Shown here in pieces: positions 8,842 through 17,469 of a stretch of DNA of 64,000 nucleotides (positions are counted from its first letter, which is position 1; each line of letters begins with the position of its first letter). A model generated the notes under the pieces. It made no database searches. It saw only the letters and a list, made by a program, of their open reading frames with translations, and was not told the DNA's origin. This stretch comes from Magnetococcales bacterium (GTDB lineage: Bacteria; Pseudomonadota; Magnetococcia; Magnetococcales; Magnetaquicoccaceae): the NCBI GenBank assembly GCA_015231755.1, contig JADGAZ010000009.1, positions 1-64,000 on the forward strand. Direction: 5' to 3'. A program made the translations under genes and the position numbers.

Positions 8842-8885
8842 TGCCATAAATGACAAGCAAAAAGATCGGTCTGACATTTATGGCA
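8842..8885. promoter_or_regulatory. Two 14-bp palindromic sites, candidate activator UAS
   Basis: TGCCATAAATGACA (8842-8855) and TGACATTTATGGCA (8872-8885) each fit the dyad TG-N-CAT-NN-ATG-N-CA. They lie 30 bp centre to centre, about three helical turns. They also lie about 170 bp upstream of the -24 element at 9031, the usual distance for enhancer-binding proteins. Both are close to the regulator's own start, so autoregulation is possible. Confidence 0.65.
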
Positions 8886-9030
8886 GTTTAGCGCATGTCG
8901 CCTCCATAAACCAGACCTGGAAAACATGGATGCGGAACCGGAACGGTATTTGTTCAATCCATTGATTTTAATTGCGTTATTTTGGAGTATCCGGTGGGTG
9001 GAATCGGGAGGATTCGCCAAGAAAATTCAA

Positions 9031-9047
9031 TTGGTACATTCGTTGCT
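9031..9047 (+). promoter_or_regulatory. Sigma-54 (-24/-12) promoter of the molybdoenzyme operon
   Basis: TTGGTACATTCGTTGCT matches the RpoN consensus (TGGCAC-N5-TTGC): GG and GC are separated by exactly 10 bp and TTGCT is intact at -12. The start of transcription would fall near 9058, leaving a leader of about 75 nt before the ATG at 9135. This also argues against translation starting at the in-frame ATG 8982. Adjacent to a sigma-54 activator gene, the call is well supported. Confidence 0.75.
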
Positions 9048-9134
9048 CTCATGACTGACAAGACTAAGGATCCGGGCGACGGATTGGTCGTTCGTGAGCA
9101 TGAATCATCCAGGAAACAACGGGAGAAAACGGTT

Positions 9135-11912
9135 ATGACTTGGCGATTACCCAAACTGTCCAGACGTACAGTGATGCAGGCCGGACTTGGCGCGGCAGGT
9201 TTGAGTCTGCTTCAACCGGGACGTTGGATGGGGTCGGCGGAAGCCCGTCCCGAAGCCCAGCAGGCCTCACAAAAGACAGTCTACAGCATTTGCAATTTCT
9301 GTTCGTCCTTGTGCAATCTGCAAGTCACGGTCAAAACCGAAAACGGCACCAGCCGCATCACCAAACTGGACGGCAATCCCCACTCCACGTTGAACCGGGG
9401 CAAACTGTGCGCCCGGGGTCAATCGGGATTGCGTCAGGTCTACGATGTGGACCGCATCAAGACCCCCCTCATCCGGGTGGAAGGCAGCAAACGCGGGGAA
9501 GGCCGCTTCCGGGCCGCCACCTGGGAGGAGGCTTGGAGTTACATCGCCGACAAGGCCAAAAAGGCCGACATCAAACCCTGGGAATACACCATGGTGGGCG
9601 GCTGGACCTCTTGTGTCTTCTACATGAACTGGGCGGTGCCGTTTGCCCTGTCCAATGGCATTCCCAACATCATCGCCTCTCCCATGCAACACTGCGTGGC
9701 CTCGGGCCATCTGGGCACGGACTCGGTCACGGGCAATTTCAATATCCACGACGAGGTGTTGCCGGACTACGACAACGCCAATTACATTCTGTTCGTGGCC
9801 AACAATGCCTCCATCGGCGCGGTTTCCACCTCCCGCATGGTCCGTTTCGCCACCGGGCGCAAGAATGGTGCGCGGGTGGTGGCGTTGGACAGCCGTCTTT
9901 CCGAAACCGCCTCCAAGGCGGATGAATGGATCATGATCCGTCCCGGAACCGATCTGGATTTCATGATCGCGTTGATCCACGTCATTCTGGAAGAAAAGCT
10001 GTATGACGCCGAGTTCCTGAAACGTCACAGCAACATGCCATTCCTGGTCCATCGGGGCGAGGATGGCCAGTGGAAGATCTCCACGGATGAACAGGGCCGT
10101 CCCTACGCGATTCAGGCACTCACCGGTCAGGTGGTCACGCTGCCCGCCTACACCAACGACAACAGCCTGGACATCAACGGTCAGCCCACCGCTTTGGCGT
10201 TGTACGCCCCCAAGGATATGGTACTGGACGGCAAACCGGTGATGACGGTCCTTCAGGCCCAAGAGGCGGAAATCGCCAACCATACCCCCAAATGGGCCGA
10301 AAAGAGTACCGGCATTTCCGCCTTCACCATTCAGCGCATCGCCCGTGAGTTCGCCAGGGCCGGACGACCGATTGTCGATCCCGGTTGGCACGGGGCCCGT
10401 TACGCCAACATCAACATGTTGCGGCGTACCCAGGCGATGTTGCAGGCGTTGGTGGGGGGCATCGACCGGGAAGGTGGCTGGATCATGTCCGGGGAGTATC
10501 ACCACAAGGTCGCCAACTGGCAGGAAGCCAAAAAGGCCGGAAAAGCCATGCCCGGTCCCTTGATGACTTCCATGGCGGGCATTCCGTTTGTCGGGGAGTT
10601 GATCAAGGCCTTGTCCAATGGCAAGACCTTTCCCCATGGCAAGCCGGCGTGGGCTTTCGCTTTTTCGGCGCAGGAGCGGGCGGCGGGTCGCGAAGGGGTG
10701 GCGGTGCCGGCTCTGGCGGATACCGGTTTCTGGGAATCCTTGAACGGTACGTTGACCTATGGGGGCGAGCCTTATCTGAGTCGGGCGGTTGTCATCAATG
10801 CCGCCAATCCGATCCGTCATTATTATCCGGACACCCGTTGGAAGGACATCCTGTCCCACAAAAACATGGAACTGGTGGTGGTGGTGGATGTGCTGCCATC
10901 GGATACCATTCTGTACGCAGATGTGGTACTGCCTAATCCCACCTATCTGGAACGGGACGAACCCACCTTGTATGGCAATGGGGTCAATCACGACCTGACC
11001 CTCACCACCCGTTTCGCGGCCATCGACCCCTTGTTCGATACCCTGGAAACCCCGGACATTCTGCTGCATCTGAGTGAAATCATCAGCGGCAGCCATGAGC
11101 CTTTCATGGGGGCGTTGGAGCAACTCAGTGGCATTCCGGGCAAGGAGACCTGGGCCGCCTATCAGAAATTCCGCAAGCAAAAGGCCCGCAGTCCATTTGC
11201 CAAGGCCTGTCGCGAGACGGCTTTTGAATCCACCGCCGCCCGTCTCCACACCCGACCGGAGGTGTTGGAGCAGGAACTGTCCAAACGGGGCATTTTCCTG
11301 GAACAAAATCGTGATGACATCCTGGCGCATCACGCCATGCCACGGAAAATGGCCCTGCCCACCACCAGTGGACGCTTGGAATTTTACGGCAATCTGTTTT
11401 TGTGGTTGCAGCAGATGGGTGGAAAAGGGCCGTCGTTCAACCTGCTGGCCGCTCCCATGGAGGTGCAATGCCGTTCCGGTCTTGCCATGTCGGATCCGCT
11501 GGAAGCCGACGAATTCTATTTCACCTATGGCAAGACTCCCACGGTCTCTTATGGATCCACCAACAGCAACAATCCGGTGTTGGCGGCCATCAACCGTTTC
11601 AAGAAGGACATCTATACCGGCATTTGGATCCATCCGGAACGGGCCACGACGTTGGGCATTCAATCCGGGGACCGGATTCTCATCAGCAACACGCTGTCGG
11701 GACAAAAAGCCGAGGGTGTCGCGTTTGTCACCCGCCTGCTCCATCCGGATACGATGTTCATGCACTCCTCGTTCGGGGTGGAAAACAAGGCGTTGCGGTT
11801 GAGTTACGGCATTGGCACGGCAAGCAACAAGCTGATTCCCAATACGGTGGAGCCCTTGGTGGGGGGATTCCGTTCCCAGGAATTCACGGTTCGCATCGCC
11901 AAACTGGCTTGA
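9135..11912 (+). CDS. Tat-exported molybdopterin oxidoreductase, PsrA/PhsA-like catalytic subunit
   Basis: A 925-aa DMSO-reductase-family enzyme. ATG 9135 opens a Tat signal peptide (SRRTVM at 9-14, then a hydrophobic stretch to about 27), so the enzyme works in the periplasm. The N-terminal [4Fe-4S] site is C53-x2-C56-x3-C60-x31-C92. C187 in SPMQHCVASGH is the likely Mo ligand. The bis-MGD domains and the C-terminal barrel (TFMHSSFGVE-like region) complete the family length. With the next two genes it forms a complex iron-sulfur molybdoenzyme of the polysulfide/thiosulfate/tetrathionate/arsenate reductase group. The substrate cannot be read from sequence; a sulfur compound fits the SQR-like and Qmo genes in the window. 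The operon is preceded by a sigma-54 promoter. Confidence 0.9.
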   Translation: MTWRLPKLSRRTVMQAGLGAAGLSLLQPGRWMGSAEARPEAQQASQKTVYSICNFCSSLCNLQVTVKTENGTSRITKLDGNPHSTLNRGKLCARGQSGLRQVYDVDRIKTPLIRVEGSKRGEGRFRAATWEEAWSYIADKAKKADIKPWEYTMVGGWTSCVFYMNWAVPFALSNGIPNIIASPMQHCVASGHLGTDSVTGNFNIHDEVLPDYDNANYILFVANNASIGAVSTSRMVRFATGRKNGARVVALDSRLSETASKADEWIMIRPGTDLDFMIALIHVILEEKLYDAEFLKRHSNMPFLVHRGEDGQWKISTDEQGRPYAIQALTGQVVTLPAYTNDNSLDINGQPTALALYAPKDMVLDGKPVMTVLQAQEAEIANHTPKWAEKSTGISAFTIQRIAREFARAGRPIVDPGWHGARYANINMLRRTQAMLQALVGGIDREGGWIMSGEYHHKVANWQEAKKAGKAMPGPLMTSMAGIPFVGELIKALSNGKTFPHGKPAWAFAFSAQERAAGREGVAVPALADTGFWESLNGTLTYGGEPYLSRAVVINAANPIRHYYPDTRWKDILSHKNMELVVVVDVLPSDTILYADVVLPNPTYLERDEPTLYGNGVNHDLTLTTRFAAIDPLFDTLETPDILLHLSEIISGSHEPFMGALEQLSGIPGKETWAAYQKFRKQKARSPFAKACRETAFESTAARLHTRPEVLEQELSKRGIFLEQNRDDILAHHAMPRKMALPTTSGRLEFYGNLFLWLQQMGGKGPSFNLLAAPMEVQCRSGLAMSDPLEADEFYFTYGKTPTVSYGSTNSNNPVLAAINRFKKDIYTGIWIHPERATTLGIQSGDRILISNTLSGQKAEGVAFVTRLLHPDTMFMHSSFGVENKALRLSYGIGTASNKLIPNTVEPLVGGFRSQEFTVRIAKLA

Positions 11913-11950
11913 GGGTGGAGTCCCATGTCGTTTAATCAAGGAGTTTATTC

Positions 11951-12550
11951 ATGACCCGTTATGCAATGGTCATCGACCTGAATACCTGTGTGGGATGCAA
12001 CGCCTGCATGGCCGCCTGCTCTCTGGAAAATCAGACTCCGGTCTGGTCGGACCAGTGGCGTACCTATGTGCAGGACCGGGAGTTGGGAGAGGGGCGTAAC
12101 GTATCCCGTCGCATCATGCCCAGATTGTGCAATCACTGTTCCAATCCCCCCTGCATGTCGGTCTGTCCCACGGGTGCGACCTATCAGACCGATACCGGCG
12201 TGGTGCTGGTGGACGAAACCTTGTGCATGGGTTGTCAGGCCTGTGCCATGGCCTGTCCGTATGATGCCCGTTACGCCTATACCCGTGAGGATATCAAGAC
12301 GGGCAAGGAGTATTACGGCGTGCTGAATCGCAAGGCTCCCAGCATGGACAAGTGCACGTTTTGCAACCATCGCCTGGAACGCGGAGAACCGCCGGCTTGC
12401 GTGCAAACCTGTGTCGGGTATTCACGTATGTTCTGCGATTTGGACAATCCATCTTATCATGCCACGACTTTGGTAAAAAGTGGCAAGGCCAAACCATTGA
12501 TGTCCCATCTCGGAACCCGGCCCAACGTTTACTATGTTCCGGAAAGATAA
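11951..12550 (+). CDS. Four-cluster ferredoxin subunit of the molybdoenzyme (PsrB-like)
   Basis: A 199-aa electron-transfer subunit. Four cysteine groups are visible: CVGCNACMAAC near residue 13, CNHCSNPPCMSVCP near 60, CMGCQACAMACP near 95, and CTFCNHRLERGEPPACVQTC near 135. This is the usual pattern for four [4Fe-4S] clusters in PsrB, DmsB and NrfC proteins. There is no signal peptide, so it would be carried across the membrane with the Tat-bearing catalytic subunit. It starts 38 bp after the catalytic gene and 10 bp before the membrane subunit gene. Confidence 0.93.
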   Translation: MTRYAMVIDLNTCVGCNACMAACSLENQTPVWSDQWRTYVQDRELGEGRNVSRRIMPRLCNHCSNPPCMSVCPTGATYQTDTGVVLVDETLCMGCQACAMACPYDARYAYTREDIKTGKEYYGVLNRKAPSMDKCTFCNHRLERGEPPACVQTCVGYSRMFCDLDNPSYHATTLVKSGKAKPLMSHLGTRPNVYYVPER

Positions 12551-12560
12551 AGGAGATGTT

Positions 12561-13517
12561 ATGGAAGTCATGACCTTCACGACGCAGAGCAACTGGACCT
12601 GGTGGTTTGCCATCTATCTGTTTTTGGGGGGGATGGGGGCTGCGGTCATCGCGGTCAGTTTTCTGACCCACATGTATTTGAGTAAGACCAAAGAACTGGT
12701 GATGTGGGGCGCTCTCTCCGGTGTGGCGATGATGGCGGTGGGTTCGGGCATGTTGTTTTTGCATCTGCTCAACAAATGGGCCGCCATCTACATCCTGACC
12801 CCCTGGGGGGTGTTCCACAAGCCGGACTCCTGGATCGCCTGGGGATCGCAGTTCATCATCTGGTTGCAAATCACGGCGTTGCTTTACGCGTTGCCCTTTA
12901 TGGTGGAAAAACCCCGCCTGCTGAACTGGCCTTTGGTGGGTACGGTCCTGAAACTGGATCTGGTGCGGGCCGTGGCGGCGAAAGTGGCCCCAATCCAAGG
13001 TATTCTCGGTTGGGTTTCGATCCTGACAGGCATCGGCACGGTGGTGTATACCGGTCTGTTGTTGCAAAGTTTTCCGGCTGTGGCCCTGTGGCACAATCCG
13101 GCGGTGCCGATTCTGTTCACGGTTTCCGCTTTTTCCACGGCCATGGCGTGGTTGCTGATCGTGATGTATCTCTTTATTTATCACCGGGTGGATCACTCGA
13201 TCCGCATTCTGTACGAGCGGGTGGACGTGGTGTTGATTACCGCCGAGTTGGTGATTCTGTTCTCGTTTTTCAACTATACCCTGTCCGGCTCCGAAGGGGG
13301 CTATCGTTCGGCGGCGATGCTGTGGGGATCCGCGGGCTGGGTGGTGGGCTTCATCGGTTGTGGGTTGCTGGTGCCTTTGGCGCTGGAGTTGAAGTGCGTC
13401 TTTGGAAACTGGGGTGGCAAACGGGTGATCGTACCGGCTTCGATGCTGGTGTTGACCGGTGGTTATCTGTTGCGGCACTACTTCATGGCCGCGGGCATCT
13501 ACGCGTTTCCCTGGTGA
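12561..13517 (+). CDS. NrfD/PsrC-type membrane quinone-interacting subunit
   Basis: A 318-aa polytopic membrane protein with about eight to nine hydrophobic helices. ATG 12561 is chosen because AGGAG precedes it by 5 nt. The first helix region (WWFAIYLFLGGMGAA) is typical of NrfD/PsrC proteins. Such subunits carry no heme and exchange electrons between the menaquinone or ubiquinone pool and the Fe-S subunit. It completes a three-subunit CISM complex with the two upstream genes. The TorD-like gene begins only 4 bp after its stop. Confidence 0.92.
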   Translation: MEVMTFTTQSNWTWWFAIYLFLGGMGAAVIAVSFLTHMYLSKTKELVMWGALSGVAMMAVGSGMLFLHLLNKWAAIYILTPWGVFHKPDSWIAWGSQFIIWLQITALLYALPFMVEKPRLLNWPLVGTVLKLDLVRAVAAKVAPIQGILGWVSILTGIGTVVYTGLLLQSFPAVALWHNPAVPILFTVSAFSTAMAWLLIVMYLFIYHRVDHSIRILYERVDVVLITAELVILFSFFNYTLSGSEGGYRSAAMLWGSAGWVVGFIGCGLLVPLALELKCVFGNWGGKRVIVPASMLVLTGGYLLRHYFMAAGIYAFPW

Positions 13518-13521
13518 TGAC

Positions 13522-14190
13522 ATGAATGATCCGTGTGAACCCGCCTGTGGTGGTCCCGGAGCGTTGCGTCACGGCTCCGGAGATCCCCACGGCGAGCCAT
13601 CCGGCCACGGTTCCTTCGGCTGCCAGGAGCCTCGGCTTCTGGCAGCCGAATTGAGTCTGCTGGCCCATCTGCTTTCCCAACCGGTTGCCGAATCCCTGGA
13701 AGCCCTGGAAGAAGAGGCGCTCACCTCCGCGCCCTGGTTGGCCGACGTGCTGCCGGAGTTGCGCCAACTGCCGCTGGATGCTTGGCAGGGTGAGCATACC
13801 CGATTGTTTGTCAACGGGTTCCCCAAAACCATCTGCCCGCCTTTTGTTTCCTTTTGGCGCCATGGCCAATGGGGCGGACCGCTGGAAGGGGTATTGTTTC
13901 AGTTGTATCAGCGGATCGGGCTGGAGGTGGCGGAGGGGCAGCCACTGGATTATCTGGGGGTCTTGTTGCAGGCGTCGTCTTATTGCCTGGAGGTGATGGC
14001 CAGCAAACCGGTGGATGTCGTTTCGCCGGAAAGTGAAGTCTTGACCCATTTGTTGCGGGACCATCTGTTGTTGTGTCTGCCTGAGTTCGCGGCGGCGTTG
14101 CGTCAGTCCGCCGGGTTGATTTTTTACCGGACCCTGGGGGAGCGGTTTGAACGGCTCGCGGTCCGACTGGCCGCGGGGGGGGTGACATGA
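13522..14190 (+). CDS. TorD/DmsD-like molybdoenzyme maturation chaperone
   Basis: A 222-aa all-helical cytoplasmic protein. The core signature of the family is visible as EHTRLFVNGFPKTICPPFVSFW around residues 95-115, equivalent to the E-x-x-RLF...PPYxS motif of TorD and DmsD. Such chaperones bind the Tat signal of the catalytic subunit and hold it until the cofactor is inserted. The first 35 residues are a Gly/His/Pro-rich extension not usual for the family. It overlaps the next gene by 4 bp (ATGA). Confidence 0.82.
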   Translation: MNDPCEPACGGPGALRHGSGDPHGEPSGHGSFGCQEPRLLAAELSLLAHLLSQPVAESLEALEEEALTSAPWLADVLPELRQLPLDAWQGEHTRLFVNGFPKTICPPFVSFWRHGQWGGPLEGVLFQLYQRIGLEVAEGQPLDYLGVLLQASSYCLEVMASKPVDVVSPESEVLTHLLRDHLLLCLPEFAAALRQSAGLIFYRTLGERFERLAVRLAAGGVT

Positions 14191-14777
14191 CCTCCGGTTG
14201 GATCCTGCATCCGGCGGATGACGCGGCCCTGCAAGCGGTCACCGTGGAGCGTTATACCCAGTTGTATCAAAGCCATCGGCAGGAGGGGATGGAGAATGGG
14301 GTGGATTTCTGGGCCATGCCGCCCCGGGGTTGGCCAGTGGAGGCCCGTTCGTTCCGCCATCTGGATCCCTGGAGGATTTTCTTGTTGCTGACCCCCTGGA
14401 TGCTCATGCGGGTGCTGATGCCGATGCGGGATCCGGGTCTGCCGTTGCCCCCGGGATGGGGGGAGCCGGATGGTCCGGAGTCCGGCGGCCTGCTGGGGCC
14501 GCTGTTGACCGTGTATCTGCTGGGACAAAAACAGATGGCCCATTTGCATCGGGATCCGGTTCTGGGTGACTATCTGATTCAACCTCTGGTACAATCCTTG
14601 CATAAATATGCCAATCCCGAGGCGGTGTTTTCCGCCTGGACCGAAACGGTGCAACGCCGTGACGCCTTCGTCCAGGCCAGCAACCGACGTTGCGACTGGC
14701 AACAGGATTTGTCTCGCAGGGAGATCTTTTCTGGATTGTTCCGGGAGCGTAAACCTTCCTGCGATACGACAACTTGA
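14187..14777 (+). CDS. HybE-family-like protein (hydrogenase-chaperone fold) in the molybdoenzyme operon
   Basis: A 196-aa soluble protein. Residues 40-80 (VEARSFRHLDPWRIFLLLTP followed by WMLMRVLMP) match the pattern of the [NiFe]-hydrogenase assembly chaperone family HybE/HupJ, where VEAVxFRxWEG...LVTPWFMNLVLLP is conserved. The later segment LGDYLIQPLVQSLHKYANPE corresponds to the family's G-x-Y-x-x-xSLxSPMxEFAD region. No hydrogenase gene is nearby. The 4-bp overlap with the TorD-like gene indicates a role in maturing the molybdoenzyme, perhaps its Fe-S subunit. The family call is by pattern only. Confidence 0.6.
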   Translation: MTSGWILHPADDAALQAVTVERYTQLYQSHRQEGMENGVDFWAMPPRGWPVEARSFRHLDPWRIFLLLTPWMLMRVLMPMRDPGLPLPPGWGEPDGPESGGLLGPLLTVYLLGQKQMAHLHRDPVLGDYLIQPLVQSLHKYANPEAVFSAWTETVQRRDAFVQASNRRCDWQQDLSRREIFSGLFRERKPSCDTTT

Positions 14778-14808
14778 ATTGTTTGACTTTATGGAGGAGG
14801 ATCCCCGG

Positions 14809-15795
14809 ATGAACCATTTGCTGCGTTGTCTGGCCGTGGTGGGCCTGTTGGGCGCCACCCCTGTCGCTTTTGCCGCGGACGAAACGCCACCCGCCGAGAT
14901 CATGCGTTATGCCATCGAGGGCAATCTGGATGGGGTTGTCAAGGCGCTGGAGCAGGGGGCGGCCATCAATCAACCCAGTCAGACCGGCATGACGCCGCTG
15001 ATGTGGGCGATTCAGGAATCCCATTTCAAGCTGATTGACATGCTGTTGGAAAAAGGCGCGGATGTGAACGCCTTTCATCCCCGGGCCGGATGCACCGCGC
15101 TGATTCTGGCCAGCGAGTGGTTGCAGCCCCAGACCGTGGATGCTTTGCTCAAGCGCGAGGCCAATGTCAACTATCAGACCAATCACGGCTGGAGCGCCTT
15201 GCTGAAAACCTCCCGGCTGGCCCTCAAGACTCCGGAAGAGCGGGCTCGTCAGAAGCGGGTGGTGGAGAGTCTTCTGGCCCACGGCGCCAAGATCGATGCC
15301 CGTGACAACAAGGAGCGGACCTCCCTGATGCTCGCCGCCAAGGTTGGCAATACCGAGCTGGTGGCCCAACTGCTGGAACACAAGGCGGATATCAACGCCC
15401 AGGACAAAACCGGCAACAGCGCTTTGATGTTGGCGGCCCAGGAGGGGCAGTTGGAGAGTGTCAAGCTGTTATTGAAGCACAACGCGTCGTTGGAAAAAAA
15501 TCATATCTGCGGATGTACCGCGTTGCTTCAGGCCGCGGAACATGGGCACACGGAGGTGGTGAAGACTTTGTTGGATCACCATGCGGACATTCACGTCAAA
15601 AACGAAGACGGCATGACCGCCCTGATGTTCGCTTCCATGAAAGGCCATCTGGAAACCGTGGCGTTGCTGCTGGAACGGGGATCCCGGATCAATGAGATGA
15701 ACAACAAAGGGGTCACGGCCCGGTTGATGGCTGTGGAAAACCATCACGAGAAGGTGGAACAACTGCTTCAGGAGTCGGGTGGCCGCTGTTATTGA
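14809..15795 (+). CDS. Periplasmic ankyrin-repeat protein
   Basis: A 328-aa secreted protein. ATG 14809 has GGAGGAGG 8 nt upstream. Residues 1-23 are a signal peptide ending VAFAAD. The rest is built from about nine to ten ankyrin repeats of about 33 aa with the usual G-x-TPLMxA...G....V..LL...A.v..... pattern. Two repeats carry GCTALILA or GCTALLQA with Cys in place of the usual residue. It lies 31 bp after the HybE-like gene and before a terminator, so it is probably the last gene of the molybdoenzyme operon. Periplasmic ankyrin proteins are known to act beside exported heme enzymes such as catalases; here it may protect or scaffold the exported enzyme. Confidence 0.85.
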   Translation: MNHLLRCLAVVGLLGATPVAFAADETPPAEIMRYAIEGNLDGVVKALEQGAAINQPSQTGMTPLMWAIQESHFKLIDMLLEKGADVNAFHPRAGCTALILASEWLQPQTVDALLKREANVNYQTNHGWSALLKTSRLALKTPEERARQKRVVESLLAHGAKIDARDNKERTSLMLAAKVGNTELVAQLLEHKADINAQDKTGNSALMLAAQEGQLESVKLLLKHNASLEKNHICGCTALLQAAEHGHTEVVKTLLDHHADIHVKNEDGMTALMFASMKGHLETVALLLERGSRINEMNNKGVTARLMAVENHHEKVEQLLQESGGRCY

Positions 15796-15830
15796 CCTGC
15801 GGATTTCCTTAAAGACAGCGTGAATCGGCA

Positions 15831-15858
15831 AGGGGCGGTGTGAACCGCCCCTTTTTTT
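15831..15858 (+). terminator. Rho-independent terminator of the molybdoenzyme operon
   Basis: AGGGGCGGT and ACCGCCCCT pair perfectly across a 4-nt loop and are followed by seven T. It lies 36 bp after the ankyrin gene stop and just before the end of the convergent SQR-like gene. Confidence 0.85.
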
Positions 15859-15871
15859 ATCGCAAGGGGGA

Positions 15872-17002
15872 TCAGGTGTAGGGGCGGAGGCTTTTGTACT
15901 CCAGAAATTGCTTGACCCAGTGCATGAGCCGCAAGGGGGGCAGGATCAGATCGAACCACTCCAGCCGCGAGACCAGCATGCCGGAGTTCAAGGAATCGAC
16001 GATGCAAATCAGTTCGTTGCGGAAGGTGGCCTGTCCCGGTTTTCCCATCAGATCGTCATACAGATTGGCAGCGGCGGCCCGGGCTTGCAGTTCGGCCATA
16101 TGGGCCTGTTTGGCCCGCCATTCCGGTCCGGGCAGACTGGCGGCATCACCCGCCACATAGACTCGCTCATGGCCTGTCACCCGGCAGTGGGCATCCGCTG
16201 TGATGAATCCACCCGCAGAGAGTGGAAATCCGGTCTCCGCATACCAGGGCAGTCCACCCATGCCCGGAATGAACAACGTCAGGTCGGCGGCCAACTCTCC
16301 TCCCTCCAGCGTGACCCCGGACGGGGTGAACCCCAGAATTTTTTCTCCCAGTCGGGTGGCGATTTTCTTTTCCGCCATGGTGGACAACAGACCTTGCACC
16401 GCCCGGGGGCCAAGCCGTTTGCCGGGTTCCGCCATGGGGGAGAAAAAGACCAGATTGAAACGATCCCGGCGGCCTGTGCGCAACAAATGGGTGTGCATGC
16501 CGAACAGATATTCAAACATGGGGCCTCCCCGTACCCCCTGGGGATCCACGGGATTGCCAGCAAACCCGAAGGCGATGGTTCCCCCGGACATCTGTTGCAA
16601 TCGATCCCGTACCGTTTCTACCATGGGAATGCCGGCGCAGGGATTGATGGTATGCTCGATGCCGGGAAGCTTGCGCAAATAGGTGCCACCGCTGGCGATC
16701 AACAGGGCATCGTTGTGGATTGCGCCATCCGCGGTGGTGACGATGCGTCCCTTGTCCCGGATCCCTGTGGCTTCCGCCTGATGATGATGCACCCCCATGC
16801 GCTGAAAGAATCCACTCAGATCCGCCACGATTTCCGACCCGTTTCGTTCCCCGGAGGGAATCCAGATCAGACTCGGGTAATAGAGAAATTGTGGTTTGGG
16901 AGAGAGGACCGTCAGTTCCAGTTGACGGCCTGGATCTTTTTTCCGGAGTGTCTTGATGGCTTCCAGTGCGGCGAAATTGCTTCCCAGGATTGTTATCCGC
17001 AT
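15872..17002 (-). CDS. Sulfide:quinone oxidoreductase-like FAD-dependent oxidoreductase
   Basis: A 376-aa two-dinucleotide-binding-domain flavoprotein (SQR/FCSD/NDH-2 superfamily). The N-terminal Rossmann segment (ITILGSNFAALEAIKTLRKK) is a poor GxGxxG. ALLIASGG and VYVAGDAASLPG are the usual central and C-terminal FAD motifs, and the C-terminus (RLMHWVKQFLEYKSL) is the amphipathic helix expected in membrane-attached SQRs. Only part of the SQR cysteine set is evident: C122 and the Cys in ELICIVDS near the end, with no clear third Cys in the FAD-proximal position. Sulfide is therefore a reasonable but unproven substrate. It is convergent with the sulfur-type molybdoenzyme operon. Confidence 0.72.
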   Translation of the reverse strand: MRITILGSNFAALEAIKTLRKKDPGRQLELTVLSPKPQFLYYPSLIWIPSGERNGSEIVADLSGFFQRMGVHHHQAEATGIRDKGRIVTTADGAIHNDALLIASGGTYLRKLPGIEHTINPCAGIPMVETVRDRLQQMSGGTIAFGFAGNPVDPQGVRGGPMFEYLFGMHTHLLRTGRRDRFNLVFFSPMAEPGKRLGPRAVQGLLSTMAEKKIATRLGEKILGFTPSGVTLEGGELAADLTLFIPGMGGLPWYAETGFPLSAGGFITADAHCRVTGHERVYVAGDAASLPGPEWRAKQAHMAELQARAAAANLYDDLMGKPGQATFRNELICIVDSLNSGMLVSRLEWFDLILPPLRLMHWVKQFLEYKSLRPYT

Positions 17003-17469
17003 CGTACATCCTTCATATCGATCATGAATGAGGATCCGTCATTCTCTTTGTGCCGCGAAACGATGGCTTTCTTCAGGTTTCCCTCCGGTCTGCACGCTGG
17101 CTGAGGGAGGTGTCTTGCATGGGGAGGGCATCGTTTCACGATGGTTTCCCCATCATCAAGCATGCTCCATTTGAGGCAAGTTCGTCAACCCGTGCCACCG
17201 GACCGGCGGCTTTGGCTTTGCCATTCGGATGTCGTCGGATGGGGGGATCGCAAAAAGGGGAGGGGGAATGAAAAAAATGGGAATCCGGCCAAATTTCTTG
17301 AAATGAATCGGGGAAGTATCCATTATGAATCCACTTCAGCAAGGCGGGCCCGCCGGATGGTGGTCGTGGCCATGAGGGGTCCGGCTTTGTCTGGGAGGGC
17401 GGGAGCGCGGGCGGATGCTCGGAAGCGTGTTTGGTGTGTGCCGGTTGCAATCTCTTGGGAATGAGAATC
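17003..17469. other. Non-coding divergent region, nothing recognised
   Basis: This 467-bp stretch separates the divergent SQR-like and PstS-like genes and must hold both promoters. I found no Pho box, tRNA, strong hairpin or credible ORF in it. Confidence 0.5.

Noticed and set aside
8982-9134. Upstream start for the molybdoenzyme catalytic subunit
   Set aside because: It would place the sigma-54 promoter inside the coding region and bury the Tat signal 51 residues from the N-terminus.
9267-11939. 890-codon open frame on the minus strand across the molybdoenzyme gene
   Set aside because: It is the antisense shadow of the catalytic subunit gene, which has clear domains, a Tat signal and operon context; the shadow protein shows no motifs.
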